Below are positions 19,567 through 28,257 of a stretch of DNA of 64,000 nucleotides, one piece after another. Origin of the DNA: Cyclobacteriaceae bacterium (GTDB taxonomy: Bacteria; Bacteroidota; Bacteroidia; Cytophagales; Cyclobacteriaceae); contig JAEUUC010000009.1 in the NCBI GenBank assembly GCA_016787665.1, positions 381,744-445,743 on the forward strand, read 5' to 3'. The position numbers and the translations under genes are program-made. How positions within the stretch are numbered: the stretch's first letter is position 1; every line of letters starts with the position of its first letter. The notes beneath the pieces are model-generated. The model had not been told where the DNA came from, did not search any database, and worked only from the letters and a program-made list of their open reading frames with translations.

Positions 19567-20106
19567 ATGCGCCTTTTTCTGATCATTCTTTGTCTATGGC
19601 TGGCAGAGCTTTCACACGCACAAGTAACGGGTAAGGTATTTCCCGACATGCCCACGGAAACGGTTGATGACAAAAAAGTTTCTCTGCCGGGCGATACCAA
19701 AGGAAAATACACGTTGCTGGGGCTCGCGTATTCGAAAAAAGCGGAAGATGAATTGAACACCTGGTTCAATCCGGTATTTAACAAGTTCATCAAAAAAGCG
19801 GGCGGCCTGATGGAGGGCATGGGATACGATGTGAACGTATATTTCGTGCCGATGTTTACGGGCGTCAATGCGGCTGCCACCGGCACCGCCAAACGCAAGG
19901 CATTGAAAAACACCGACCCGCAGCTGCTCCCCTATATCTTGTTTTATAAAGGTGAGTTGAAATCCTACAAAGAGGCCCTTGATTTCGAAAAACGAGATAC
20001 ACCCTACTTTTTTGTGTTGGATGAAAACGGAGTGATTCGGTTTGCCACCTCGGGTGCCTTTAGTGAAGATAAACTCGACCAAGTTGAAGAAGCTATAGAT
20101 CAATAA
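19567..20106 (+). CDS. Exported thioredoxin-fold-like protein
   Basis: The 179-residue protein has a signal peptide (MRLFLIILCLWLAELSHAQ). It follows a peroxiredoxin/ATP10-like pattern: a GKVFPDMPTETVDDKKVSLP opening, a YTLLGLAYSKKAEDELNTWF strand-helix unit, and TPYFFVLDENGVIRFATSG near the end. The mature part has no cysteine, so it cannot do thiol redox chemistry. It is the first gene of a tight operon (2-12 bp gaps) reaching the terminator at 22551, with PrsW, BLUF and TMEM175 genes. Confidence 0.6.
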   Translation: MRLFLIILCLWLAELSHAQVTGKVFPDMPTETVDDKKVSLPGDTKGKYTLLGLAYSKKAEDELNTWFNPVFNKFIKKAGGLMEGMGYDVNVYFVPMFTGVNAAATGTAKRKALKNTDPQLLPYILFYKGELKSYKEALDFEKRDTPYFFVLDENGVIRFATSGAFSEDKLDQVEEAIDQ

Positions 20107-20107
20107 A

Positions 20108-20596
20108 ATGATGAACGAATCGCAACCCCGCCCCACTCCGTTTGTCGCCAGACTTGAGCGCATGTATCCGATTGTTGAAATTGTTTGCGTTGCCCTTTTT
20201 TTGGTGGCTCTTTTTGTACAACCCGCCTGGCGCAATGACGCCCTCGCAGCTTCGCTTACTGTGCTGGCAGCTGTGTTTTTCCTTCGCGCCTTTTCACCTC
20301 CCAAGAAAAAGCCAGAAGAAACGGATATTCGCACCCACGTTCTTCTGCCCAAACTGTTGGGCATTGGCAGTTCGGTGTGCCTCATCGGCTTTCTGTTTTA
20401 CCTTCTTCACCTGGAGGGCGCGGACCAAATGTTACTGATCGGCACGGGAACGCTGGCGGGTTGTCTGGTCGGCAGCATAATGGCGGCTGTCAAGTCATCA
20501 AATGTACTCGAGACACTTCTCCCTTTGATTTTGCGTGGAGCAGCCGTGGCCGCCCTCGGAGTTTACGGTTTATACCGGCTCGGCCTCTTCAACTAA
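20108..20596 (+). CDS. Four-helix membrane protein of unknown function
   Basis: The 162-residue protein has about four hydrophobic helices, two at residues 22-62 and two or three at 80-160. It begins ATGATG, 2 bp after the preceding stop. No recognised domain. It is second in the five-gene operon with PrsW, BLUF and a TMEM175 channel. Confidence 0.65.
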   Translation: MMNESQPRPTPFVARLERMYPIVEIVCVALFLVALFVQPAWRNDALAASLTVLAAVFFLRAFSPPKKKPEETDIRTHVLLPKLLGIGSSVCLIGFLFYLLHLEGADQMLLIGTGTLAGCLVGSIMAAVKSSNVLETLLPLILRGAAVAALGVYGLYRLGLFN

Positions 20597-20602
20597 TCCG
20601 TC

Positions 20603-21316
20603 ATGAGTGCCTTGATTCTGCTTGCACTCGCGCTGGCACCCGGGGTGGCCATCATGCTATACATCTACTGGAAGGATTCCCACGAAAAAGAGCCCGTGGG
20701 ATTATTACTCCGGAGTTTTCTTTTTGGCACGCTCAGCATTTTTGTTACGCTGCTCATCAGCGGCATCATCGGACTATTTGTTCAGATCGATGAGCAAAGC
20801 TTGAGTGAGCAGGCAATTCACGCGTTTCTTATTGTGGCGCTTGTGGAGGAGTTCAGCAAATTCATTTTTGTGCGTGGCCTATTGTACCGCAATGCGAATT
20901 TCAATGAGCCGATGGACGGCATTGTGTATGCCGTTATGGTCAGTATGGGTTTTGCCACGTTTGAAAACATCCTGTATGTCTATCAAGGTGGTGTAGCGAC
21001 CGCCATTGCGCGAATGGTAACGGCCGTGCCGGCCCATGCCACCTTTGGCGTGCTGATGGGCTACTACCTCGGCAAGGCGAAGTTCGAACACAAAAAGGCG
21101 TATTATGCCTGGCACGCGCTGGGCGTAGCCACGCTTTTCCATGGCGCGTATGATTACTTCCTGTTCATCAACTTCGTGCCCGGCATTTGGCTGGGGGCGT
21201 TAGCCTCCTTGGTGGTCGGCCTCTATCTTTCGCGTAAAGCTATTCGCATACACCAGCAGGCTTCGCCATTTCGTGATGACGTCAGCCCGGTTGAAAAGGA
21301 TGCTCCTCTTCCTTAA
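20603..21316 (+). CDS. PrsW-family intramembrane metalloprotease
   Basis: The 237-residue polytopic protein has all the PrsW/CAAX-like signatures: VEEFSKF (Glu82-Glu83), GFATFENILY (Glu121), PAHATFGVLMGYY (His145) and LFHGAYDYFLF (His180). These Glu and His residues would coordinate zinc inside the membrane. Known PrsW cleaves an anti-sigma factor in Bacillus subtilis; the substrate here is unknown. It is third in the operon, with the BLUF sensor 12 bp downstream. Confidence 0.87.
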   Translation: MSALILLALALAPGVAIMLYIYWKDSHEKEPVGLLLRSFLFGTLSIFVTLLISGIIGLFVQIDEQSLSEQAIHAFLIVALVEEFSKFIFVRGLLYRNANFNEPMDGIVYAVMVSMGFATFENILYVYQGGVATAIARMVTAVPAHATFGVLMGYYLGKAKFEHKKAYYAWHALGVATLFHGAYDYFLFINFVPGIWLGALASLVVGLYLSRKAIRIHQQASPFRDDVSPVEKDAPLP

Positions 21317-21328
21317 CTTCGCCCACCT

Positions 21329-21769
21329 ATGTACTACCTGGTGTACATTAGTCAAGCGGCACAAGTATTCACCGAGCGTGATTTGATTGATCTTTTGCTG
21401 GAGGCCCGCACCCACAATACCAAGGCCGGCATCACGGGCATGTTGGTGTTTGTGCGCGACCGATTCATTCAGGTATTAGAAGGCGAGCAGAAAGCAGTAG
21501 AAGAGTTGTACGACCGGATCAAAAAAGACAACCGGCACAAGAGGATTCAGATTTTGCTCGAAGGCCATTTACCTTCCCGTCTTTTTAGCAGTTGGTCGAT
21601 GGGTTTTAAATCGCTTGAGCTGCCGGAATTTGAGCAATTGTCCGGCTACGAAGAGCCTGAAAAATTCTTCCGAACCAAGGCCGTTGACGATCAATCGCAC
21701 CCTGCCCTCGTTTTTCTTCACCTGTTTTTCAAGCGTAACTACGTAGACCATCCCGAAAACGCTTATTGA
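21329..21769 (+). CDS. BLUF-domain blue-light sensor (FAD)
   Basis: The 146-residue protein is a single BLUF domain with a short C-terminal cap. Flavin-site residues are present: Tyr6 (YLVYIS), Asn30 (HNTKAGITGML), Gln48 (FIQVLEGE) and Trp89/Met91 (SSWSMGF); DNRH near 67-70 is also typical. These support the Tyr-Gln-flavin hydrogen-bond switch. There is no EAL or other output domain, so signalling must go through a partner. TAACTTCG at 21314 resembles a -7 box 7 bp before the ATG. The next gene, a TMEM175 channel, starts 6 bp after its stop. Confidence 0.92.
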   Translation: MYYLVYISQAAQVFTERDLIDLLLEARTHNTKAGITGMLVFVRDRFIQVLEGEQKAVEELYDRIKKDNRHKRIQILLEGHLPSRLFSSWSMGFKSLELPEFEQLSGYEEPEKFFRTKAVDDQSHPALVFLHLFFKRNYVDHPENAY

Positions 21770-21775
21770 GTTCCT

Positions 21776-22552
21776 ATGATACGAGAAGCCTTACAGAACC
21801 GGCTGGTCGGCCTGAATCCACACTTTCGTTACCGGGGGTTGGAGCCGGGCCGGCTTGAAAATTTCAGCGATGCGGTATTTGCGCTCGCCATCACCCTGCT
21901 GATGATCTCCACATCTCCACCTGCCAATTTCCAGCAGATCAAACGCTTCACCTACGACCTGCTTCCGTTTCTCACCTGTATCACCCTCATCATTCTGATC
22001 TGGCACGAACACTTTGTCTTTTTTCTGCGCTACGGGTTACGTAACGCGCGGATGGTTTTTTGGAATACGTTTTTCCTTGTTATCATCCTGTTCTATGTCT
22101 ACCCGCTTAAATTTTTGACTAAGATCCTTTTATTGTTTCCCGTGGCTTGGCTTGTAGATGATCAACTGTTGCTGAATGAACTGAAGGGGATGATTAACGG
22201 AAAAGATATGGCCCACCTGATGGTGATTTATGGCGTGGGTGCGGCCAGTGTTTTTTTGGTGTTGATGATGATGTATCGGTATGCCCTGCAACGGGCCGAT
22301 GATCTTGACTTGAACGAGATCGAACGATTTGACACCCGGACCAGCATGAAGTCAAATCTGTACATGGCGCTCATTCCGTTGCTCTCAGCCATACTCGCGC
22401 TGCTGTTTTGGAACAGTTGGCTGGCAGGGCCCGTGGCTGGGTTCGCGTACTTTCTATATACCCCTGTTATGTTTGCGCATGGCAAACGCTCGGAACGACA
22501 GCGCAATGCATTGCTGGCTTCTATGGAAACTGCCCAACAGACAGAACAATAA
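21776..22552 (+). CDS. TMEM175 (DUF1211)-family potassium channel-like protein
   Basis: The 258-residue protein has six membrane helices. Helix 1 holds the family signature RLENFSDAVFALAITLL (FSD at residues 30-32), which lines the pore of bacterial TMEM175 tetramers. LIWHEHFVFF and FWNTFFLVIILFYVYPLKFL match helices 3-4. It is longer than many bacterial members because of a loop at about 125-190. It is the last gene of the operon, 6 bp after the BLUF gene and just before a strong terminator. Potassium conduction is known for the family; selectivity here is inferred. Confidence 0.87.
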   Translation: MIREALQNRLVGLNPHFRYRGLEPGRLENFSDAVFALAITLLMISTSPPANFQQIKRFTYDLLPFLTCITLIILIWHEHFVFFLRYGLRNARMVFWNTFFLVIILFYVYPLKFLTKILLLFPVAWLVDDQLLLNELKGMINGKDMAHLMVIYGVGAASVFLVLMMMYRYALQRADDLDLNEIERFDTRTSMKSNLYMALIPLLSAILALLFWNSWLAGPVAGFAYFLYTPVMFAHGKRSERQRNALLASMETAQQTEQ

Positions 22553-22583
22553 AAAAAGTCCTGCGCTTAGCGCAGGACTTTTT
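22551..22583. terminator. Bidirectional intrinsic terminator
   Basis: A 14-bp perfect stem, AAAAAGTCCTGCGC / GCGCAGGACTTTTT, with a TTA loop. The A-run and T-run serve both the rightward five-gene operon and the leftward porin gene. Confidence 0.92.
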
Positions 22584-22603
22584 GTTTGTACCCGGAAACT
22601 GGA

Positions 22604-24172
22604 TCAGAAGGAGATGGCTCCCTGAATCACGAATCCGTTAAACTTGCCACCAGCCAGAATGCTGCTGTCATCAAATCCGGTAGCACTGGTAGACTTGTTT
22701 TTCCACAGACCGGGGAAGTCGGTGTAGTTTTGCATTACATATTCTGCCTTGAACAGGACTGAGGGAGTGATGAACCAGCCGGCACCAAACGCAGTGCGGT
22801 CAATCGATACATCAAAACGATCGCCCTGATACAGATAGGACGGGTTAGTAGCCTGACCCAAGGCGATGGTAGCATCCACTTTATTGTACTTACCACCGAA
22901 ATAGAACTGCTCTTGACGACCGAAGCGGTACAGCAACTCAATCGCTATCTGAGTGGCTTTCCGTTTGTCCTGTTTTGTCAAAGCAGGGCCGGTGTTAGGA
23001 ATGATCTCGCCATTCTCAACCGGTGTGCTGCCATTGGCTACTTCATACGTTCCGAACAATTCAACGCCTTTGAACTTTACGAAGGGGTTGAACATGAAGG
23101 CCGTCAGGTTATCCGTGAGGCCGGGGTTAAAACGGCCGGAGGTGAAGTTTCCGGTAACGGTAGCGGCTGTGTTATCCATCACAAACTGGTAGTTGGAGCC
23201 TGTACGGTCGCCACCATAAATGGTGTTGCGCACGGAAGATTTGGTTGTCAGAATGGAGCCGCTCAGGCGCAAGCGAAGATCCTCGTTGATCTGCTTGTCG
23301 AAGGCTACTTTTCCATAAAAGTTCGGGCTGCGGTCCTTAGGTCTGGTTACGTTACCCTGAATTTCACCATCGGTATAACCGAACATCAACAAGATGCCGT
23401 TCTTCTGCCAGTATAACTCGCCACCAATTTCGGTACTAAAGGCATCCATAATGTTGTTTTCTACAAACGGGTTCTGCAAGGTGTGGCCACCATCGGATCT
23501 GCGGTAGTGTGCGTCACCGTAGTTCACCTCCATGTGACCTACCTTCAAGGTCAGGTTTTTCCACAGGTTGTTCATGAACTCGCTGTTCATAAAGCCCACT
23601 TTGTCAATTTGCAGATAACCGCCTTTTACCCAAAATTCATTGTGGTGGTGGCTGGACATGTAGCTAATTAGGTTCAACTTAACGCCATCGGCCAGTTGCA
23701 CATCAAAATTCAGGTTGGCTTGTGCCAGCGGGAATCCAGCGGCCATTTCGTACAGTTGGTTAGAGTTAGTCAAATACCGCGGTGCTCCTGCCGTAGGAGT
23801 ATAAATAATGCCTCCATACACATTGCTGTTGTCTACAAACGTGCCCGTGATAGGTGCACCCGTCACGCGATTTGTGAATTGAAATGAACCCGGGGCTGTT
23901 TCGATATAGGTGTTTGCACCATCCGCAACAATAGCACGCGCTTCACTGTTTTTGTGTGTGAAGTTCTGGAACCCTTGGGTGAAGCCGGCACCAATTCTGA
24001 ATTTGAATCCGGTAAAACCAACGGTATCTTCCTTGGTGGTTTCGAACATATTTATTCCTCTTTGATCGTACGGGCGGAAATACTGGATCGGGGCCTGCTG
24101 GGCCATCACCACTCCCGTGAGAACTATCAATACACCTAGTAGGGATAGTTTTCGTAGTCCTTGAGTTTTCAT
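22604..24172 (-). CDS. Outer-membrane beta-barrel protein (porin-like)
   Basis: From ATG 24172 the protein has 522 residues, a signal peptide (LLGVLIVLTGVVMAQQ), and alternating hydrophobic strands rich in Tyr, Phe and Asn. It ends in GFVIQGAISF, with the terminal Phe typical of barrel proteins. Similar proteins are annotated as phosphate-selective or generic porins. No plug domain is present, so it is not a TonB receptor. The YceI gene lies 37 bp upstream on the same strand and may share its transcript. Confidence 0.8.
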   Translation of the reverse strand: MKTQGLRKLSLLGVLIVLTGVVMAQQAPIQYFRPYDQRGINMFETTKEDTVGFTGFKFRIGAGFTQGFQNFTHKNSEARAIVADGANTYIETAPGSFQFTNRVTGAPITGTFVDNSNVYGGIIYTPTAGAPRYLTNSNQLYEMAAGFPLAQANLNFDVQLADGVKLNLISYMSSHHHNEFWVKGGYLQIDKVGFMNSEFMNNLWKNLTLKVGHMEVNYGDAHYRRSDGGHTLQNPFVENNIMDAFSTEIGGELYWQKNGILLMFGYTDGEIQGNVTRPKDRSPNFYGKVAFDKQINEDLRLRLSGSILTTKSSVRNTIYGGDRTGSNYQFVMDNTAATVTGNFTSGRFNPGLTDNLTAFMFNPFVKFKGVELFGTYEVANGSTPVENGEIIPNTGPALTKQDKRKATQIAIELLYRFGRQEQFYFGGKYNKVDATIALGQATNPSYLYQGDRFDVSIDRTAFGAGWFITPSVLFKAEYVMQNYTDFPGLWKNKSTSATGFDDSSILAGGKFNGFVIQGAISF

Positions 24173-24209
24173 AGAAGTAAGGATTGGAATTTGCATAGAG
24201 TTAAGTTGT

Positions 24210-24773
24210 TTATTTAATAGGGGTTAAGGTTAAATCAAAATTGACGATGACCTCTTCACCCACCTTGATGGTGCCCATCATGGCCGTGGGGGGCGTCATT
24301 TTGAAGTCTTTCATATTGATCTTGTAGGATCCAGTAATTTTTACATCGCCATTCGGCAGTACTTTGGCAGTCGTTGGCAGATCAATGGATCGGGATGTTC
24401 CCGCCATGGTCAACTGCCCGGTGGCTTTGATGTTCGGATCGCTTACCGTAGCCGATGTCAGTTTATAGGTGATGGTCGGGTTCTTCTCGTAGTCAAAAGC
24501 TTCATAGGTCTTGTTGTCCATAATCTTGCCTTTGGTACTCTTGATATCGGCCACCTTCAGGCTGAACTCGGCTGCGTCAATGCGCTCCACCCGGTTATTG
24601 TTAACCAGTAGCGAGCCCTTCCAGGTGCAGGCCTGCACCTCCGAAGTCCACTCGTGAAGGGTGGATGTTCCCGTTACGGTTACTTTTTTCTCTTTGAGTG
24701 TGAAAGGTGTCTGGGCGAGGGCGCTGATGGAAAATGTCAGCAAAAAAACTAAAAACAGGGGTCGGTAAGTCAT
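24210..24773 (-). CDS. YceI-family periplasmic lipid-binding-like protein
   Basis: The 187-residue protein starts at ATG 24773 with a signal peptide (PLFLVFLLTFSISALAQ). Its lipocalin-like YceI barrel shows TGTSTLHEWTSEV, ADIKSTKGKIMDNKTYEAF, NPTITYKLTS and the closing VIVNFDLTLTP. Family members bind isoprenoids or amphiphiles. The frame extends to 24863 but the signal peptide sets the start. It is upstream of, and probably co-transcribed with, the porin. Confidence 0.9.
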   Translation of the reverse strand: MTYRPLFLVFLLTFSISALAQTPFTLKEKKVTVTGTSTLHEWTSEVQACTWKGSLLVNNNRVERIDAAEFSLKVADIKSTKGKIMDNKTYEAFDYEKNPTITYKLTSATVSDPNIKATGQLTMAGTSRSIDLPTTAKVLPNGDVKITGSYKINMKDFKMTPPTAMMGTIKVGEEVIVNFDLTLTPIK

Positions 24774-24897
24774 ATCTATCGGGGTTGGGTTTTGATTGAT
24801 TGACAGGCGAAAGGTAGAGACAGGCAATGCCACGTGAGCATGAGTGTCATCAGGCTGAAACATGATTTTTGACAGTTTTACAATTCTTGATTATCAG

Positions 24898-25487
24898 CTA
24901 CTTAGCCTTTTTGGGGTACTGATTTGCTCGAATATCGCGGGCTGCGAGTGCTACGGTTTCAGCAATTCGTTTGCTGCGGGTGGCGGGCGTCTTTGCATTT
25001 TGAATCCACTCCAGAATTCCTCTGCGAACGGAAGGTGGAAAAGCATCAAAAAAAGTCCTGGCTTTTTGCTGGCGGGCAAAAGCCTTGGCTAAATCGGGTG
25101 GCACCACAAGTTTATCAACCTCGTTAAGGGCGTTCCACGTGCCGGTTTTTTTGGCCAGATCAATCATGGCTTGTCCGGCTGCGTGCATCCGCCCTGCTTA
25201 ATCATGTTCCGGGCGCGGGCTTTATTGATTTTGCTCCAGTTGCTTTTTGGCTTTCGGGGCGAGAGCAGGATTTTGTAACGTTGCTCATCGAGTTTGTTCG
25301 ACACGCTATCGATCCAGCCAAAGCACAACGCTTCCTCAACCGCTTCGCTGAGGGTAAGGGTTGAACCCCCGCTTCCTTTTTTGTGGAGCACCAGCCAAAT
25401 GCTCTCGGTCTGTTGATGATGGCGGAGAAGCCATTGCCGCCAGGCTTCCCGCGATACCGGCTCCACCTGTTGAAAATTCTTACTCAT
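24898..25487 (-). pseudogene. YdeI/OmpD-associated-family protein, frameshifted
   Basis: Two overlapping frames make one YdeI-type protein of about 196 residues. The first part (ATG 25487, MSKNFQQVEPVSREAW) contains GWIDSVSNKLDEQRYKILLS and RKPKSNWSKINKARARNMI, then runs into an early stop at 25164. The second frame carries on with MHAAGQAMIDLAKKTGTWNA and the usual C-terminus. The family reads KQGRMxxAG at the join, so one base is missing near 25190. It could be a true mutation or a sequencing or assembly error. The start overlaps the DUF1684 stop. Confidence 0.8.
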
Positions 25488-26100
25488 GCAACTCCAGCCG
25501 GATTCCCGCCAATATGTCCACGTCAAGATTGTTCTCCGCGGGCACAATGGGGCAGGCGTACCGCTTACTATACGCGCAATAAGGATTATACGCCTGATTA
25601 AAGTCGATGATCAGCGTATTCCCCGAGGTTGGCATGCGCAGGCCGATGTACCGGCCACCGCCATACGTACTGCTCCCGTTCGTGCCATCGGTGAAGGGCA
25701 GGAAAATATAGTCCTTGTATTCGGGGTCGTTCATGAGTCGCCTGGACTGATACAAAGAAAGCTTCATCTTTTTCCCCATCAGCTCAAACGTGGCGATGCC
25801 CCACGTACGGTAATCCTGATCAATGCCCGCTGAAGTTTTCATCTTGAAGAACTTGGCGCGCGGGGTTAACTCCACTGTAGCGGCCACCCGGTACCGAAGA
25901 TCGATCGGGAAAAAATCGTGTTGCTTGAATTGAGTAAAATCGCCCGGCTCCAAAGGGGATTTTTTCTGGTCACGGTATTGTTCGTTCAGCTCACGCTGAA
26001 ATTTCATGATCTCCTGAACGGCATTCACCGAATCGGCTTGAGCAAAAACAGCCGAAGCTGGAAAAAAGAGAACTGACCAAAAACAAATTATTCGTTTCAA
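25480..26100 (-). CDS. DUF1684-family exported protein
   Basis: The 206-residue protein has a signal peptide (KRIICFWSVLFFPASAVFAQ) and the DUF1684 signature near the C-terminus: FNQAYNPYCAYSKRYACPI followed by PAENNLDVDILAG. The function is unknown; the conserved Cys and Tyr residues suggest a metal or ligand site. The signal peptide requires a TTG start at 26100, since no ATG lies nearby. Its end overlaps the frameshifted YdeI start by 8 bp, so the two formed an operon. Confidence 0.85.
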   Translation of the reverse strand: MKRIICFWSVLFFPASAVFAQADSVNAVQEIMKFQRELNEQYRDQKKSPLEPGDFTQFKQHDFFPIDLRYRVAATVELTPRAKFFKMKTSAGIDQDYRTWGIATFELMGKKMKLSLYQSRRLMNDPEYKDYIFLPFTDGTNGSSTYGGGRYIGLRMPTSGNTLIIDFNQAYNPYCAYSKRYACPIVPAENNLDVDILAGIRLELHE

Positions 26101-26211
26101 GTGGGCGCGTGAGTTTGTCGCATGCTAAAAATAGAAAAGTAATCTCAGTGTTTGCATCGGTCGGGATTGTTTTTTCGTTTTTGTACCTTCGAACACTCAA
26201 TCCAAACACTC

Positions 26212-27045
26212 ATGAAAACCCTACGTCTTGGATGTCTATTGGCGGTAATGGCCGTTTTGGCCATCAGCGGCTATGCGCAGCTACCCGGGCTTAATCGACT
26301 AAAAAACAAAGCGGCCGGCAGTGCCGAGCAAAAAGCCGGTGAAGAAATCGACAAGCTCTTTGGTGGAAAGAAAAAAAGTAACGACCCGAACAATCCGAAC
26401 GGAGGCACGGGCGCTAATCCGAATGCAGGCAGCCCGGGAAGCGGTGGCACCAATAACCCGGGGAACAACTCGGGCGGTGGCCTGGTTTCCACTCCTCCGG
26501 ATGTACTTCAAAATCTGACCGATGCCGATGCGGCCTACAAACGCAACGCCTGGGGCGAGGCACGTTACGCGGTGCAGCAAGCCATGCTGGGCGTTGAGCT
26601 GGAAATCGGCAACAAGATTTTAAACTCACTACCCGAAAATGTGGGAACGCTCAAACGGGATGCCTCAGCCGATCAGGTGGCGAGCATGGGATTTGGTTGG
26701 GCCGGCCTCACCATCCACCGCGAGTGGAACGGAGGCAAGGACCAGGAACTGCGGGTGACCGTTGCAAACAACTCTGCGTGGATGTCAGCTGTCAATGTGT
26801 ACCTGTCGTCTGGTGGTTATGCGCAGCAGACGGGCGGACAGCAAAACTGGAAGCAAACGAAAATCAAAGGGTATCGGGCGATTATTGAATATGATCAAAG
26901 CTCCGGCTACAAACTCAGCGTGCCGCTGGGGCAGTCTTCTCTCATTGTTTATGAGGGAGTAAATTTTGCCACCGAGCCTGATTTTATGACGGCCTGCAAC
27001 GCCATCGACATCGAAGGAATTAAAAAACAACTGGGGGAACAGTAA
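26212..27045 (+). CDS. Secreted protein with Gly/Asn-rich linker, tandem paralogue 1
   Basis: The 277-residue protein has a signal peptide (CLLAVMAVLAISGYAQ) and a basic segment (GLNRLKNKAAGSAEQKAGEE). A low-complexity Gly/Asn/Pro linker (about 55-95) leads to a C-terminal domain with RNAWGEARYAVQQAMLGVEL. That domain aligns by eye with the next gene: both have an EAR/DAR-Y/F-A helix, a GTL...ADQV element and a HREW/HREY strand. No catalytic motif is seen. TACCTTCG at 26184-26191 resembles a -7 box. The next gene starts 1 bp after its stop. Confidence 0.75.
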   Translation: MKTLRLGCLLAVMAVLAISGYAQLPGLNRLKNKAAGSAEQKAGEEIDKLFGGKKKSNDPNNPNGGTGANPNAGSPGSGGTNNPGNNSGGGLVSTPPDVLQNLTDADAAYKRNAWGEARYAVQQAMLGVELEIGNKILNSLPENVGTLKRDASADQVASMGFGWAGLTIHREWNGGKDQELRVTVANNSAWMSAVNVYLSSGGYAQQTGGQQNWKQTKIKGYRAIIEYDQSSGYKLSVPLGQSSLIVYEGVNFATEPDFMTACNAIDIEGIKKQLGEQ

Positions 27046-27046
27046 A

Positions 27047-27655
27047 ATGAAAACCATCATGAAGAATATATTCTTTCCCGTTCTGGTCATGCTCAGTGGC
27101 ATGGCTTATGCCCAGGATTTTGGCAAGAACATGACTACCGCCCGGTCATCTTATTCCTCGGGGAACCTGGAAGATGCCCGGTTTGCCATGGAACAAATGC
27201 TTCGCGATCTCGATCTGGCCATCGGCAAGGAAATTCTGAAGCTATTGCCCTTGAAAGCCGGCACGCTGGCGGCTAATGAAAAGGCCGACCAGGTCAGCGG
27301 AGGTTCGGCCGGGGGCCTTGGACTAATGGTTCACCGCGAGTATGGCACGGCCCCAAAAACGGCCAACATTGAAATCATCAACAACTCACCGTTGATTAAC
27401 TCGATTCAATCGATCTTAACTATGCCGGTGATTGGCGGCATGGTGCGCGATGAAAATCAGAAAGTGGTAAAAGTACAGGGGTACAAGTCGCTGCTCAACC
27501 GCACGCTGCGCGAGGACGGCAAGACCGACTACGAATTGCAAGTGCCCATGAACAATACACTGCTTACGGTGCGCATGACGGAGACTTCGGAAGGCGACAT
27601 TACCTCCTTTGCGAATACACTGCCATTGGCCAAAATTGTTCAGTTGGCGCAGTAA
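27047..27655 (+). CDS. Secreted protein, tandem paralogue 2
   Basis: The 202-residue protein has a signal peptide (NIFFPVLVMLSGMAYAQ) and matches the C-terminal domain of the gene before it: GNLEDARFAMEQMLRDLDL, AGTLAANEKADQVSGG, LGLMVHREYG and VQGYKSLLNRTLREDGKTDY. It lacks the Gly/Asn linker. The pair looks like a tandem duplication within one operon, closed by the terminator at 27678. The function is unknown; an envelope location is likely from the signal peptides. An in-frame ATG at 27059 is an alternative start. Confidence 0.75.
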   Translation: MKTIMKNIFFPVLVMLSGMAYAQDFGKNMTTARSSYSSGNLEDARFAMEQMLRDLDLAIGKEILKLLPLKAGTLAANEKADQVSGGSAGGLGLMVHREYGTAPKTANIEIINNSPLINSIQSILTMPVIGGMVRDENQKVVKVQGYKSLLNRTLREDGKTDYELQVPMNNTLLTVRMTETSEGDITSFANTLPLAKIVQLAQ

Positions 27656-27677
27656 AAACGGGATTGAATCAGCAAAA

Positions 27678-27710
27678 GAAACCCGGTCTTTCACCGGGTT
27701 TCATTTTTTT
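27678..27710 (+). terminator. Intrinsic terminator, also usable leftwards
   Basis: A 10-bp perfect stem, GAAACCCGGT / ACCGGGTTTC, with a CTTTC loop, followed by ATTTTTTT on the plus strand. On the minus strand it is followed by TTTTGC, so it may also end the PepSY transcript. Confidence 0.9.
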
Positions 27711-28248
27711 ACTCACGTCTTGAGCTTTTCGCTACGCGCACCCTGCGGGGTCCGTACCACAGCCAAAAGCCGGTGACTACCAGCACCAGCAAACCAGCAC
27801 CCAAATACGTGGTGTACATCAGTTTAAAGCCATCGCTAATCAGCGAGCCATCGTGCACGTGCTCAATCCAGTCGGCATGGCGTTTGGCCACTGACAACGC
27901 GCGGCCGGATTGACCATCCACCTGCACCTCCCAGTAGTTGCTGTAAATCACCTTCACAACTCCTTTGTCGATGCGGGCATCTAGGCGGTCGAGTGATGCC
28001 CGGGGTGCACGAACAGAATCCATTGCCCGGTCAGCGCTTCGGATAATGACTTCGAAACTCTTCCATTGGTCAGCCGAGGCGGATGTCCCGGCCTGCATGG
28101 GAGGCTGAAGGGTGTCAACGTTCTTCTTCCATCCTAGCAAAACACCGGTAGCAGCGGTGAAGAACAAAAACAACGCAACACTGATTCCCATCCAGCGATG
28201 CCAGGTGCGAAATTGACGTAGACTTAGTACAAGGGTGTGGAGTTTCAT
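27709..28248 (-). CDS. PepSY-associated transmembrane protein
   Basis: The 179-residue protein has a membrane helix at about 18-40 (WHRWMGISVALFLFFTAATG), a periplasmic PepSY-like region and a second helix near 145-165 ending in WLWYGPRR. The WHRW opening and terminal WLW are typical of PepSY_TM proteins, which accompany iron or heme uptake systems. It starts 9 bp after the TonB-dependent receptor stops, so the two form an operon. A reductase role in iron release is known for some relatives and is only inferred here. Confidence 0.82.
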   Translation of the reverse strand: MKLHTLVLSLRQFRTWHRWMGISVALFLFFTAATGVLLGWKKNVDTLQPPMQAGTSASADQWKSFEVIIRSADRAMDSVRAPRASLDRLDARIDKGVVKVIYSNYWEVQVDGQSGRALSVAKRHADWIEHVHDGSLISDGFKLMYTTYLGAGLLVLVVTGFWLWYGPRRVRVAKSSRRE

Positions 28249-28257
28249 AGGTTATTG

